The notes beneath the pieces were generated by a model. The model was not told where the DNA came from. It saw nothing but the letters and a program-made list of their open reading frames with translations, and ran no database searches. The translations under genes were made by a program, and so were the position numbers. DNA of 64,000 bases from UBA1765 sp045615885. Lineage in GTDB: Bacteria > Fibrobacterota > Fibrobacteria > Fibrobacterales > Fibrobacteraceae. Positions 8,955 through 16,484 of the stretch are shown here, in pieces (positions within the stretch are counted from its first letter, which is position 1; the number at the start of each line of letters is the position of its first letter). Location of the stretch: contig JAZLFR010000073.1 in the NCBI GenBank assembly GCA_045615885.1, forward strand, positions 21,862 to 85,861. Direction: 5' to 3'.

Positions 8955-10076
8955 ATGAAAAAATGTGATGTTATTGTAACGTATTGCTGGAATCGTGTTG
9001 GGTACGCCATTCTAAGAAGTCTTTCTGCACAAGGATTGAATGTATACGCTGCAGATACGTCTTCTTTCAATATTTGCAGTGCGTCTCGTTTTTGCGCAGG
9101 CAGCTTTGTCTATCCAGATCCTTTCAAAAATGAATCTGGTTTTATAGCTTGCTTATTGGAAAAAATAAAAGAATTGAAACCGCGGGTTTTGTTTCCAACT
9201 CATGACGAATCTATTGTAATTGCAAAGCATATAGATGAGTTTCCTAAAGACTTGATTATTCCCATAGAATCTTTTAGGAAAATGACTGATTTGTCAAAGA
9301 AGGATTTTGCGACAGCTATTGCTCAATCCGTACAAGTTCCCACGCCTTTGGATGTAGATGAGAATTCTGTAGAGTCTTATCCGGTAGTTTTCAAACTGAC
9401 CGTTAGTAATTCAGCGAAGCATGTTTTTTATCCAAAGAACGTTGAGGAATTGAACGATTTAAAAAAACAATTCGCCGGTAAACCATATCTTGTCCAATCA
9501 ATTGTCCAAGGTACTGATTTCAGTGTTGACTGCTTGCGATGGAATGGATCTTTTTATGCGTCAGTTTATAGGGCCCTTATAACAAAAACTGTTGGAGGAG
9601 GAACTTCAACCCAACGAATGATTGTGGATTTCCCAGAACTTGTAGAATTCGCTAAACGAATTTTAGATAAGGTTGATTATAAGGGGGTTTGTGGTCTTGA
9701 TTTTAAGGTAAACGAGGATAATGGAAAAATTGCATTCTTGGAAGTGAATGCCCGTTTTACTGGTGGATTGGCTACTCCAATAAAGGCGGGTTTTGATATA
9801 CCCTATATGTTATATTCGCTAGCGGTAAATGGTTCATATAATGAAAAAGTGAATATAAATATTGGCACTAAGACGAAATGGTTGTTGGGAGATGTTATTA
9901 CTTTGTGTGGACGTATGCTTTCTAGAAAACTTTCGTTCAAGGAATTAAGGGAAATTTTCAGATTCCGCGGCTTTGATGGTTTTGATGATTTCCGCTGGGA
10001 TGATAAAAAAATCATTTTGGGCGAAATGAATTATTATTTTAGTAAACTTGTAAAAAATAGAAAACTTAATCCGTAA
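8955..10076 (+). CDS. ATP-grasp superfamily ligase (carbamoyl-phosphate-synthase-like)
   Basis: 373 residues. An N-terminal Rossmann-like part (DVIVTYCWNRVGYAILRSL) is followed by an ATP-grasp region with FPTHDES, a lysine-containing strand VVFKLT and the metal-binding end FLEVNARFTGGLA. ATP-grasp enzymes join a carboxylate to an amine or thiol through an acyl phosphate; in polysaccharide loci they often attach amino acids to sugars, so that is an inference here. ATG 8955 is chosen because AAGAGG lies 8 bp upstream. Codon use is AT-rich, unlike 1-8580, which fits acquisition by transfer. The substrate is unknown. Confidence 0.78.
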   Translation: MKKCDVIVTYCWNRVGYAILRSLSAQGLNVYAADTSSFNICSASRFCAGSFVYPDPFKNESGFIACLLEKIKELKPRVLFPTHDESIVIAKHIDEFPKDLIIPIESFRKMTDLSKKDFATAIAQSVQVPTPLDVDENSVESYPVVFKLTVSNSAKHVFYPKNVEELNDLKKQFAGKPYLVQSIVQGTDFSVDCLRWNGSFYASVYRALITKTVGGGTSTQRMIVDFPELVEFAKRILDKVDYKGVCGLDFKVNEDNGKIAFLEVNARFTGGLATPIKAGFDIPYMLYSLAVNGSYNEKVNINIGTKTKWLLGDVITLCGRMLSRKLSFKELREIFRFRGFDGFDDFRWDDKKIILGEMNYYFSKLVKNRKLNP

Positions 10077-10089
10077 GATTTGTTCGAGA

Positions 10090-11202
10090 ATGAAAGTTTT
10101 ATATGTAACGACGATCTCAAATACGATGGAGTTTTTCCCTGAGCATGTGAAGATGCTTGTGGAAAAGGGTAATTCCGTAGATATTGCTTGTTGCATAAAA
10201 AGGGAACTTTGGCCTGTTTATTCCGAATTAAATTGCAAAGTCCATCACATTCCCTTTTCTCGCTCACCTTTTAGCCGCGATAATTTGACTGCCTATCGCC
10301 TGCTGAAAAAGTTGGTGGAGCAGGAACATTACGACATTGTTCATTGCCATACGCCAAATGCTGCCATGGTCACGCGCCTGGCCTGCCGCAAGGTCCGCAA
10401 GCAGGGAACCCGCGTGATTTATACAGCCCACGGCTTCCACTTCTTTAAGGGAGCGCCCCTTAAGAATTGGCTGATGTTTTACCCGGTGGAAAAGTTCAGC
10501 AGTTATTTTACAGATACCCTCATTACCATCAACTCCGAAGACTACGCCCTGGCGCAAAAGAAAATGCATGCCAAGGAAGTGTGCTATGTTCCTGGTGTAG
10601 GGATTGATGTTTCGCGAATTTCCGCTGTCTCGGTGGATCGCTGCAAGAAACGAGCAGAAATCGGTGTGCCGGAAGATGCGCTGCTTTTACTTTCAATCGG
10701 TGAATTGAATGTCAATAAAAATCATCAGGTCGTGCTGCACGCTCTTTCGCAAATCAAGGACGTTGTCGAAAAGCATAATATTCATTACGCAATCGCAGGC
10801 GTTGGCGACCAGGAACAGAACCTGTTGAGTTTGGCTGAATCCTTAGGCTTGAAAGAACGATTCCGTTTGCTGGGGTATCGCAAAGATGCTCTTGAACTTT
10901 ACAAGGCTGCGGATGTTTTCGTTTTTCCGTCGTATCGCGAAGGACTTTCCGTTTCGCTGATGGAATCCATGGCCAGCGGCCTGCCTGCGGTAGTTTCTAA
11001 AATCCGCGGCAATGTGGATTTGATCGATGGGGAAGGTGGCGCTCACTGTGACCCGTTCAATGCAGAAACTTTTGCAGCTGCCATTTGCAAAATGACTGAT
11101 GGCGCAACTCGCGAAACCATGGGCGCACATAACAAAAAAGCCGTTCGCAAATTCTCCCTCCAGAATGTCCTGGAGAAAATGGGGAAAATCTACAAGATTT
11201 AA
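10090..11202 (+). CDS. Glycosyltransferase family 4 protein (GT-B fold)
   Basis: 370 residues. The N-terminal acceptor domain has HCHTPNAAMVTRLA and VIYTAHGFHFFKG, typical of the EpsD/WbpJ-like GT4 group. The C-terminal donor domain contains LLSIGELNVNKNHQ and the conserved FVFPSYREGLSVSLMESMASGLP, in which the E-x7-E pair contacts the nucleotide sugar. It transfers a sugar from an NDP donor to a lipid-linked acceptor at the cytoplasmic membrane. Base composition changes within the gene: AT-rich up to about 10260, then clearly more GC-rich, suggesting a mosaic. Donor and acceptor are unknown. Confidence 0.9.
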   Translation: MKVLYVTTISNTMEFFPEHVKMLVEKGNSVDIACCIKRELWPVYSELNCKVHHIPFSRSPFSRDNLTAYRLLKKLVEQEHYDIVHCHTPNAAMVTRLACRKVRKQGTRVIYTAHGFHFFKGAPLKNWLMFYPVEKFSSYFTDTLITINSEDYALAQKKMHAKEVCYVPGVGIDVSRISAVSVDRCKKRAEIGVPEDALLLLSIGELNVNKNHQVVLHALSQIKDVVEKHNIHYAIAGVGDQEQNLLSLAESLGLKERFRLLGYRKDALELYKAADVFVFPSYREGLSVSLMESMASGLPAVVSKIRGNVDLIDGEGGAHCDPFNAETFAAAICKMTDGATRETMGAHNKKAVRKFSLQNVLEKMGKIYKI

Positions 11203-11223
11203 AGCCTTGTTTGTTCTTTAAAA

Positions 11224-11268
11224 TTATGTATATTTGCATTATGTAATTTTGCATAATGTATTTTTGTA
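11224..11268 (+). repeat. Three degenerate 15-bp tandem repeats upstream of the AAA ATPase gene
   Basis: Units TTATGTATATTTGCA, TTATGTAATTTTGCA and TAATGTATTTTTGTA lie head to tail at 11224-11238, 11239-11253 and 11254-11268, with a partial fourth unit running into the ribosome-binding site of the gene at 11287. They also contain a CATTATG/CATAATG inverted pair. They could be operators or a slippage-prone promoter; no function can be proved by reading. Confidence 0.7.
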
Positions 11269-11286
11269 TAATTATTGAGGATTGTT

Positions 11287-12438
11287 ATGACTAAGTTGAA
11301 AAATCCGTTTGTAATTGGCAAATATGTTGGTCCAAAGTATTTTTGTGACCGTGTTGAAGAAAGTAAACAGCTTATCCATCATGTTGTTAATGGCCGAAAT
11401 GTTGTCATTATGTCGGAACGCCGTTTGGGTAAAACCGGCTTGATAGAACATTGCTTGGCTTCAAAAGAACTATGCGATGAATACAACGCTTTTTTTATCG
11501 ATATTTATGCTCTTCACAATCTGAGAGAATTTGTTTATGAACTTGCTAATGAAGTCTTTAGAAAAATAGCACCAAAACAAAAGAATTTTTTAGAACATTT
11601 TTCAAAAATATTAAAAAGCCTAAAGACCTCGTTCTCCATTGATCAGATGAGTGGGACCCCGCAGGTGTCGTTTTCCTTAGGTGAAATTCGTAATCCTGAA
11701 GTGACTTTGGATGAAGTATTTGAATACTTGGAAAAAGCGGACAAACCTTGTATTGTGGCTATTGATGAATTTCAACAAATTGTAGGATTTGAAGAAGATA
11801 ATGTAGAGGCTTTGTTACGCACTAAGATTCAGCATTTGAAAAATGTCCAATTTGTTTTTGCGGGTAGCAAGCGTCACTTACTTGAAGGCATTTTTAATTC
11901 GCCAAATCGTCCGTTCTATAACAGCGTTGTCTTTATGCGTCTTGCTCCGATTGCAGAGACCGCCTATTTGGATTTCTGTACGCGTCATTTTAAGTCTAAC
12001 GACAAACGGCTGGATGAAAAACTTGTTACTGAAGCATATAGAAGTTTTGGTGGTGTGACTTGGTATTTGCAGCTTTTTATGAACGAAGCCTACGCGATGA
12101 CTCCTCCCAAAAAGGAAGCTTCACTCTCAGATTTTAAAGAAGTTTTGCAACATTTGGTAGATACCAAGCGTTTCACCTTTGAAGAAATTTATGCTCGCCT
12201 TACAGAAAAACAAAAAATTCTAGTAATGGCTATGGCAGCCGAGTATCCTGATAAGGTGAACTTGACTTCTGCCGATTTTATAAGTCGCTATCAGTTGAAA
12301 ACTGCCAGTGCTGTTCAATCAGCAATGAAGGGGCTCATGGACAAGGGCGTTGTCGATGACTTTGGCGGCTCTCGTCAAATTAGTGATTTGCTATTTGCCT
12401 ACTGGCTTAAAATGAGGTGGGAATATGTCTCGCGTTAA
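11287..12438 (+). CDS. AAA-type ATPase, archaeal ATPase/COG1672-like
   Basis: 383 residues. Starts with a FVIGKYVGPKYFCDR entry motif, then a P-loop SERRLGKTGL (about 44-53), Walker B-like CIVAIDEFQQI (about 155-165), a sensor stretch VQFVFAGSKRHL, and a C-terminal winged-helix region (from about 300). This is the arrangement of the ATPase_2 / DUF4143-neighbour family, often found as isolated accessory genes whose biological role is not settled. ATG 11287 has TGAGG 6 bp upstream. Its 3' end overlaps the start of wzm by 14 bp, an odd coupling for a gene with no obvious role in glycan export. Confidence 0.8.
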   Translation: MTKLKNPFVIGKYVGPKYFCDRVEESKQLIHHVVNGRNVVIMSERRLGKTGLIEHCLASKELCDEYNAFFIDIYALHNLREFVYELANEVFRKIAPKQKNFLEHFSKILKSLKTSFSIDQMSGTPQVSFSLGEIRNPEVTLDEVFEYLEKADKPCIVAIDEFQQIVGFEEDNVEALLRTKIQHLKNVQFVFAGSKRHLLEGIFNSPNRPFYNSVVFMRLAPIAETAYLDFCTRHFKSNDKRLDEKLVTEAYRSFGGVTWYLQLFMNEAYAMTPPKKEASLSDFKEVLQHLVDTKRFTFEEIYARLTEKQKILVMAMAAEYPDKVNLTSADFISRYQLKTASAVQSAMKGLMDKGVVDDFGGSRQISDLLFAYWLKMRWEYVSR

Positions 12439-13264
12439 AACTGTCATCAAGCCTCGCAAAAATCTTCTTGATATAGATATCAAGGGGATTTGGCGTTATC
12501 GCGATCTGTACCGGATGTACATCCATCGCGATATCGTGACGCAGTACAAGCAGACTATTCTCGGTCCGCTGTGGTACTTGATTCAGCCCTTGATGACTAC
12601 CGTCATGTACATGTTCGTGTTCGGCGGCCTGGCGGGAATTTCTACCGATGGTTTGCCGCAGCCGCTGTTCTATATGTCGGGCATTGTGCTGTGGAATTAC
12701 TTTAATGCTTGCTTCACGGCATCCAGCGAAGTGTTTACGGCGAATGCTGGCGTCTTTGGCAAGGTCTATTTCCCGCGACTGATCGTGCCTCTTTCGGCGG
12801 TGACTTCGAACCTGCTGAAAATGCTAATCCAGCTGCTGATCTTTGTGGGACTGTACATTTACTTTGCTGTGAATGGCGCACCGCTCCACTTGAATGCTGT
12901 GGCTTTGCTGTTCCCGGTACTTATCGTGATGCTTGCCTTTCATGCGCTTTCTTGGGGCTTGATTTTCTCTTCGCTGACCACCAAGTATCGTGACCTGAAA
13001 TTTTTGATTCAGTTCGGCATTCAACTGTTCATGTATGCCACGCCTGTGATTTACCCGCTGAGTGTCGCGCCCGAAAAATACCGCCGCATTCTGGAACTGA
13101 ACCCGCTGACTCCCATCTTCGAAGCCTTCAAGTATGGAACTCTTGGCGTAGGCAGCCTTGACTGGGGCGGCCTCGCTTACAGCGCCGTGTTTATGCTGGT
13201 GTCGCTTTTCTTTGCCGTGGTAATCTTCAGCCGCGTAGAACGCAACTTCATGGATACGGTGTAG
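12425..13264 (+). CDS. wzm: ABC-2 type polysaccharide export permease
   Basis: 279 residues, the membrane half of an O-antigen/capsule ABC exporter. A cytoplasmic N-terminus with YRMYIHRDIVTQYKQTILGPLWYLIQP matches the conserved amphipathic helix of Wzm/KpsM/TagG; six hydrophobic helices follow, ending with the typical NPLTPIFEAFKY loop between the last helices. It would translocate an undecaprenyl-linked glycan across the inner membrane with Wzt (16426). The ATPase partner is normally adjacent but here is 3.2 kb away, separated by a nuclease-like ATPase gene, a wzt fragment and a two-gene insert. GC-rich codon use resembles wzt and differs from the inserted genes. Confidence 0.93.
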   Translation: MSRVKTVIKPRKNLLDIDIKGIWRYRDLYRMYIHRDIVTQYKQTILGPLWYLIQPLMTTVMYMFVFGGLAGISTDGLPQPLFYMSGIVLWNYFNACFTASSEVFTANAGVFGKVYFPRLIVPLSAVTSNLLKMLIQLLIFVGLYIYFAVNGAPLHLNAVALLFPVLIVMLAFHALSWGLIFSSLTTKYRDLKFLIQFGIQLFMYATPVIYPLSVAPEKYRRILELNPLTPIFEAFKYGTLGVGSLDWGGLAYSAVFMLVSLFFAVVIFSRVERNFMDTV

Positions 13265-13345
13265 AATTGCTGTTTTAATGCGTTATGCCGTAGAGCCTGT
13301 CGTGATTTTTTGAAATAATAATGTTGGAGGGTTCCTTAAAAAAGT

Positions 13346-13360
13346 TATATTGTAAGTATG
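13346..13360 (+). promoter_or_regulatory. TATATT box 6 bp before the start codon (possible leaderless promoter)
   Basis: TATATT at 13346-13351 followed by GTAAGT and ATG at 13358. If it is a -10 element, transcription would start at or next to the ATG. No ribosome-binding site lies in the right place. The same layout precedes 59469. Confidence 0.4.
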
Positions 13361-14947
13361 GCTCTCAAAAGATTTCCAATCGGTGTTCAAGACTTCGCAA
13401 GAATTCGCGAAGATGGCAAGTATTATGTAGATAAGACCGACTTGATCTACAAAATGACCCATACTGATGATTATTACTTTCTCAGCCGTCCTCGTCGTTT
13501 TGGAAAATCTCTTTTAATCAGCACTCTGCAATATTATTTCGAAGGCCGCAAGGAACTGTTCTCGGGCCTTGCCATGGAACGCCTTGAAACCGAGTGGAAA
13601 AAGTACCCGGTCATTCGGCTTGATATGAGCCGTCTAAAAGATTTGGACGAAGAAATCTTTGCCGCCAACATGGATTCCATTATTGGTCACATTGAAAAAG
13701 AATACGGCATCGAAAACGACCTGTCAAATCGAGCCTGGGGTACGCGCCTTTCGAACCTAATTTATGAAGCGAACAAGAAGACTGGCGAACAGGTTGTAGT
13801 CCTTGTGGATGAATATGATGCTCCTGTTTTAGAAGCGATGCATGATGCAGCCCTGCTGAATAAAATCCGCAATCGCATGCGTGACTTTTACGCTCCACTC
13901 AAGGCGCTCGGCGGCATTTTGCGTTTCGTGTTCCTCACGGGCATCAGCAAGTTCAGCCAGCTAAGCATCTTTAGCGAACTCAATAACCTGAAAGTCATTA
14001 CGATGCTTGATGACTATGCCGCAATCTGCGGCATCACCAAGGAAGAACTGCTCACACAAATGCAGCCTGAAATCCAGGCTTTGGCAGACAAGCAGAAAAT
14101 GACTTACGATGAAGCTGTTGCAGGTCTGCAACGCCAGTATGACGGTTACCATTTCAGTGAAAATTCCCCGGATATCTACAATCCGTTCAGCTTGATAAAT
14201 TCCCTGAGTGATGGAAAACTTGACAATTACTGGTTTGCCACCGGCACGCCGACCGTCTTGACAAGACTTGTGAGCAAGTTTAAGATGGATCCTGTGATGA
14301 TGAATGACGGTTTCGAATCAACGCAGGAAATGTTCGATGCCCCTACGGAAACGGCCACTGACCCGATTCCAATGCTTTACCAAAGCGGCTATTTGACGAT
14401 TCGCGGTTTTGTCAGCGGCATCTATAATTTGGGTTTCCCGAATGATGAAGTTCGCATGGGCTTTTTGAAGGCCTTGATGCCGTATTACGCTAAAGAAAAT
14501 GCAAATCAGAACGATATCTTTATTCTCGCCTTTACCCGTGCCATGCGTGAAGGGCGCCTCGAAGATGCCCTTTTGCAGATGCGCGCGTTCTTCAGCAGCA
14601 TCCCATACAATGCAGAACGCCAGGACGAAAACCATTACAAGACATTGTTCTTTTTGATTTTCAAGCTGTGTACACCTTACCTCGTTCGTACAGAGGAATG
14701 CTCTGCCGCAGGCCGCGCAGACGCCGTCGTAGAAACTGCCGACGCTGTTTATGTTTTTGAATTCAAGCTTGATGCAAACGGCACTGCTGAAGATGCCCTC
14801 AAGCAAATTGACGACAAGGGCTATCTGGTGCCTTACACAGTTACAAAAAAAGCCGACGGTTCGCCGAAAAAATTGTTCAAGATCGGTGTTGCCTTCGATG
14901 CAGAAAAGCGAACTCTGGGTGAGTGGAAGATTGTTTCATGTTTATGA
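13358..14947 (+). CDS. AAA-ATPase-like / PD-(D/E)XK nuclease family protein (DUF1703-type)
   Basis: 529 residues. The N-terminus has the family hallmark KRFPIGVQDFARIRE and YYVDKTDLIYK, then a P-loop-like SRPRRFGKSLLIS (about 45-57) and LVDEYDAPVLEA (Walker B-like). The C-terminal part has the nuclease-fold signature EFKLDANGTAEDALKQI, matching the PD-(D/E)XK domain of PF08011-type proteins. These genes are abundant multicopy accessory genes in Bacteroidetes and Fibrobacter; nuclease, mobile or defence roles have been suggested but not shown. The gene lies between wzm and the wzt fragment and has its own promoter-like TATATT, so it is probably an independent insertion. Confidence 0.88.
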   Translation: MALKRFPIGVQDFARIREDGKYYVDKTDLIYKMTHTDDYYFLSRPRRFGKSLLISTLQYYFEGRKELFSGLAMERLETEWKKYPVIRLDMSRLKDLDEEIFAANMDSIIGHIEKEYGIENDLSNRAWGTRLSNLIYEANKKTGEQVVVLVDEYDAPVLEAMHDAALLNKIRNRMRDFYAPLKALGGILRFVFLTGISKFSQLSIFSELNNLKVITMLDDYAAICGITKEELLTQMQPEIQALADKQKMTYDEAVAGLQRQYDGYHFSENSPDIYNPFSLINSLSDGKLDNYWFATGTPTVLTRLVSKFKMDPVMMNDGFESTQEMFDAPTETATDPIPMLYQSGYLTIRGFVSGIYNLGFPNDEVRMGFLKALMPYYAKENANQNDIFILAFTRAMREGRLEDALLQMRAFFSSIPYNAERQDENHYKTLFFLIFKLCTPYLVRTEECSAAGRADAVVETADAVYVFEFKLDANGTAEDALKQIDDKGYLVPYTVTKKADGSPKKLFKIGVAFDAEKRTLGEWKIVSCL

Positions 14948-15352
14948 TGAAATAATTATACTTTTTGTAAGATTCTAAGTTGAAATATCTATACTTTTTG
15001 TTTACTTTAGTTCTGTAAGACCGTGCGATTTCATGAATGCTGCTTTAAGCTCTTCGCACTCCTTGTCGAGCTGTTCCATGTTCGCTGATGCCCATCATAA
15101 GTTAAACCTCGCTACAGAGCTGAAATTTTGATATGAATTTTGAAAGTTCATCTTGCAAACTATAGGCGACATTTGATGGGTGAAAAGTTGCAACATCTGG
15201 CTTGAAAATAACGTTCTTTCCGTAGTAAAATGTTTCTTGCGAAGATAACGAAATTAGGTTGTTTTCGTGCTATTTATCGCTATTGTGGCACAATGTTAAA
15301 CGGATAATTTTATACATTTGTAAAGTTGCGTTAGCGCTTTGTTTGGGTAATC
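14948..15352. other. 405-bp gene-poor stretch between the DUF1703-type gene and the wzt fragment
   Basis: No full-length gene is visible. It contains a 12-bp direct repeat TATACTTTTTGT (14957-14968 and 14990-15001), a minus-strand gene remnant (15002-15079) with a second start-like region up to about 15116, and unassigned AT-rich sequence up to the wzt fragment at 15353. It looks like decayed accessory DNA. Confidence 0.5.
15002..15079 (-). pseudogene. Remnant of a small or internally deleted gene
   Basis: Minus-strand frame of 25 codons ending in a charged helical tail (MEQLDKECEELK, then AAFMKSHGLTELK). A second, out-of-frame start region lies just upstream: TGTAGCGAGGT at 15106-15116 and ATG at 15096-15098. 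The two pieces look like the 5' leader and 3' end of a gene whose middle was lost. The same 11-bp leader precedes the small ORF at 39806. Identity unknown. Confidence 0.3.
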
Positions 15353-15451
15353 ATGTCAACTGCGATTGAGTTCAACAATGTGGGTAAGATGTACCGCCTG
15401 GGCCGCGTGGGTTTAAAAACGTTATATTTATCAAAAAATAAGGCAGCCTAA
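15353..15451 (+). pseudogene. 5' fragment of wzt (first 19-20 codons), duplicate of the start of the intact gene
   Basis: From the ATG at 15353 to 15411 the sequence matches 57 of 59 bases of the start of the intact wzt gene (16426-16484). The frame then runs through unrelated sequence (ending LSKNKAA) to a stop at 15449-15451. Upstream bases differ between the two copies, so the shared block begins almost exactly at the start codon. The fragment lies 2 bp before the GHKL ATPase gene. It is best read as the severed original 5' end of wzt, or a duplicate made when the module at 15412-16425 arrived. Confidence 0.88.
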
Positions 15452-15453
15452 TT

Positions 15454-16104
15454 ATGAATGTAGCTTTCTTGCTTAAAGAATATTTTGATGATATGGGTTC
15501 CGTCTCTATTGATGTTTTTGACTCGCAAACCTTGAATGAAGTGTACAAGCAAGTTTTGGAAACGTTGACTTCTCATTTTAGTATTGAAGTCGGTGTTCTT
15601 CAAGCTATAAACTATTGTTTTTATGAAATATTAGATAATGTTCATCTTCATTCTGGCAAGCCTTTGGGAACCGCGTTGACTCATTATGATGCAGAACATT
15701 CTGTACTTAAAGTATTGGTTGCAGATGATGGTATGGGGATAAGGGCTTCTTTGGCTGAAAATGAGAAATATCGGAATGTTACTGAGCAAGAAGCTTTGAA
15801 ATTATGCTTAAAAGATTCCGTATCTGATGGCAAGGGGATGGGTTTTGGCCTTTATGCTACATCTCGTCTTGTGAAAAATATCGGAATAAAATTTATTCTT
15901 CATTCTGGGCATAGTAAGCTTGTTTATCAGAATGGCGAAACTAAAGTCATTGAAAATGGCCTTTGGCAAGGAACTATTGTCTATATGGAAATAAAGACTT
16001 CGGAAGATATAGATCCTGGTGAGGTTGTTGACCATCGAACGGATGTTGAAGGTGAATTTAACGAGATATTTGTTGAAACGGAGGCCTTGGAAAAGCTATG
16101 GTAG
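15454..16104 (+). CDS. GHKL (histidine-kinase-like) ATPase domain protein
   Basis: 216 residues consisting mainly of a HATPase_c fold: N box with Glu58, Asp61 and Asn62 (YEILDNVHLHS), G1 box DDGMGI at 91-96, G2 box GKGMGFGL at 126-133. There is no dimerisation/phosphoacceptor domain, sensor or membrane segment, so it resembles an anti-sigma-factor kinase or a stand-alone ATPase rather than a full sensor kinase. It overlaps the STAS-like gene by 7 bp (16098-16104), so the two are translationally coupled and probably interact. TATATT occurs at about 15423 and AAGG near 15440 may serve as ribosome-binding site. AT-rich compared with wzm/wzt. Confidence 0.82.
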   Translation: MNVAFLLKEYFDDMGSVSIDVFDSQTLNEVYKQVLETLTSHFSIEVGVLQAINYCFYEILDNVHLHSGKPLGTALTHYDAEHSVLKVLVADDGMGIRASLAENEKYRNVTEQEALKLCLKDSVSDGKGMGFGLYATSRLVKNIGIKFILHSGHSKLVYQNGETKVIENGLWQGTIVYMEIKTSEDIDPGEVVDHRTDVEGEFNEIFVETEALEKLW

Positions 16105-16400
16105 AATTTAAGTTTTCACAGTTTGGAACAGATTTTGGGACTCGTGATATGGGTGCTAAAATTCGCCAGCAGCTCCGTCCGCTGCTGAATGGAAATGATG
16201 TTGTTGTACTTGACTTTACTGGGGTTAATGTCGTTACGAATTCTTTCGCAGATGAATGTATTGCGAAGTTATTGCTTGAAATGTCTCTAGATGAACTGAA
16301 AAAATGTACGACATTTCGTGGCTTAAATCCGTTGGCTGAGCGAAGTGTACTTGTTGCTTTGCAGAGACGTTATCGGGTACTGCAAACGCAGTCTGCTTAA
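16098..16400 (+). CDS. STAS-like protein (DUF4325-type)
   Basis: 100 residues with the pattern of STAS-like DUF4325: GTRDMGAKIRQQL, a central strand VVVLDFTGVNVVTNSFADECI and a second half with FRGLNP. In STAS anti-anti-sigma factors a Ser/Thr in the strand-helix junction is phosphorylated by a GHKL kinase; here the TNS triplet after the central strand occupies a comparable place, which is suggestive only. Coupled to the GHKL ATPase by a 7-bp overlap. No sigma factor lies nearby. Pairs of this type occur in accessory regions with unknown function. Confidence 0.78.
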   Translation: MVEFKFSQFGTDFGTRDMGAKIRQQLRPLLNGNDVVVLDFTGVNVVTNSFADECIAKLLLEMSLDELKKCTTFRGLNPLAERSVLVALQRRYRVLQTQSA

Positions 16401-16425
16401 TTGACTGGTAAAATCGGAATTTTCA

Positions 16426-16484
16426 ATGTCAACAGCGATTGAGTTCAACAATGTGGGTAAGATGTACCGCCTGGGCCGTGTGGG
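16426..16484 (+). repeat. Second copy of the 59-bp direct repeat (start of wzt)
   Basis: 57 of 59 identical to 15353-15411, the differences being at the fourth codon and near the end. The two copies bracket 15412-16425, about 1.0 kb. No terminal inverted repeats, integrase or transposase are visible in the bracketed segment. Confidence 0.9.

Noticed and set aside
11236..11260. CATTATG/CATAATG inverted pair as a separate operator
   Set aside because: It arises from the 15-bp tandem units and is not needed as a distinct feature.
15412..16425. Module between the 59-bp repeats as an insertion sequence
   Set aside because: It encodes no transposase or integrase and has no terminal inverted repeats, and the flanking duplication is much longer than normal target-site duplications.
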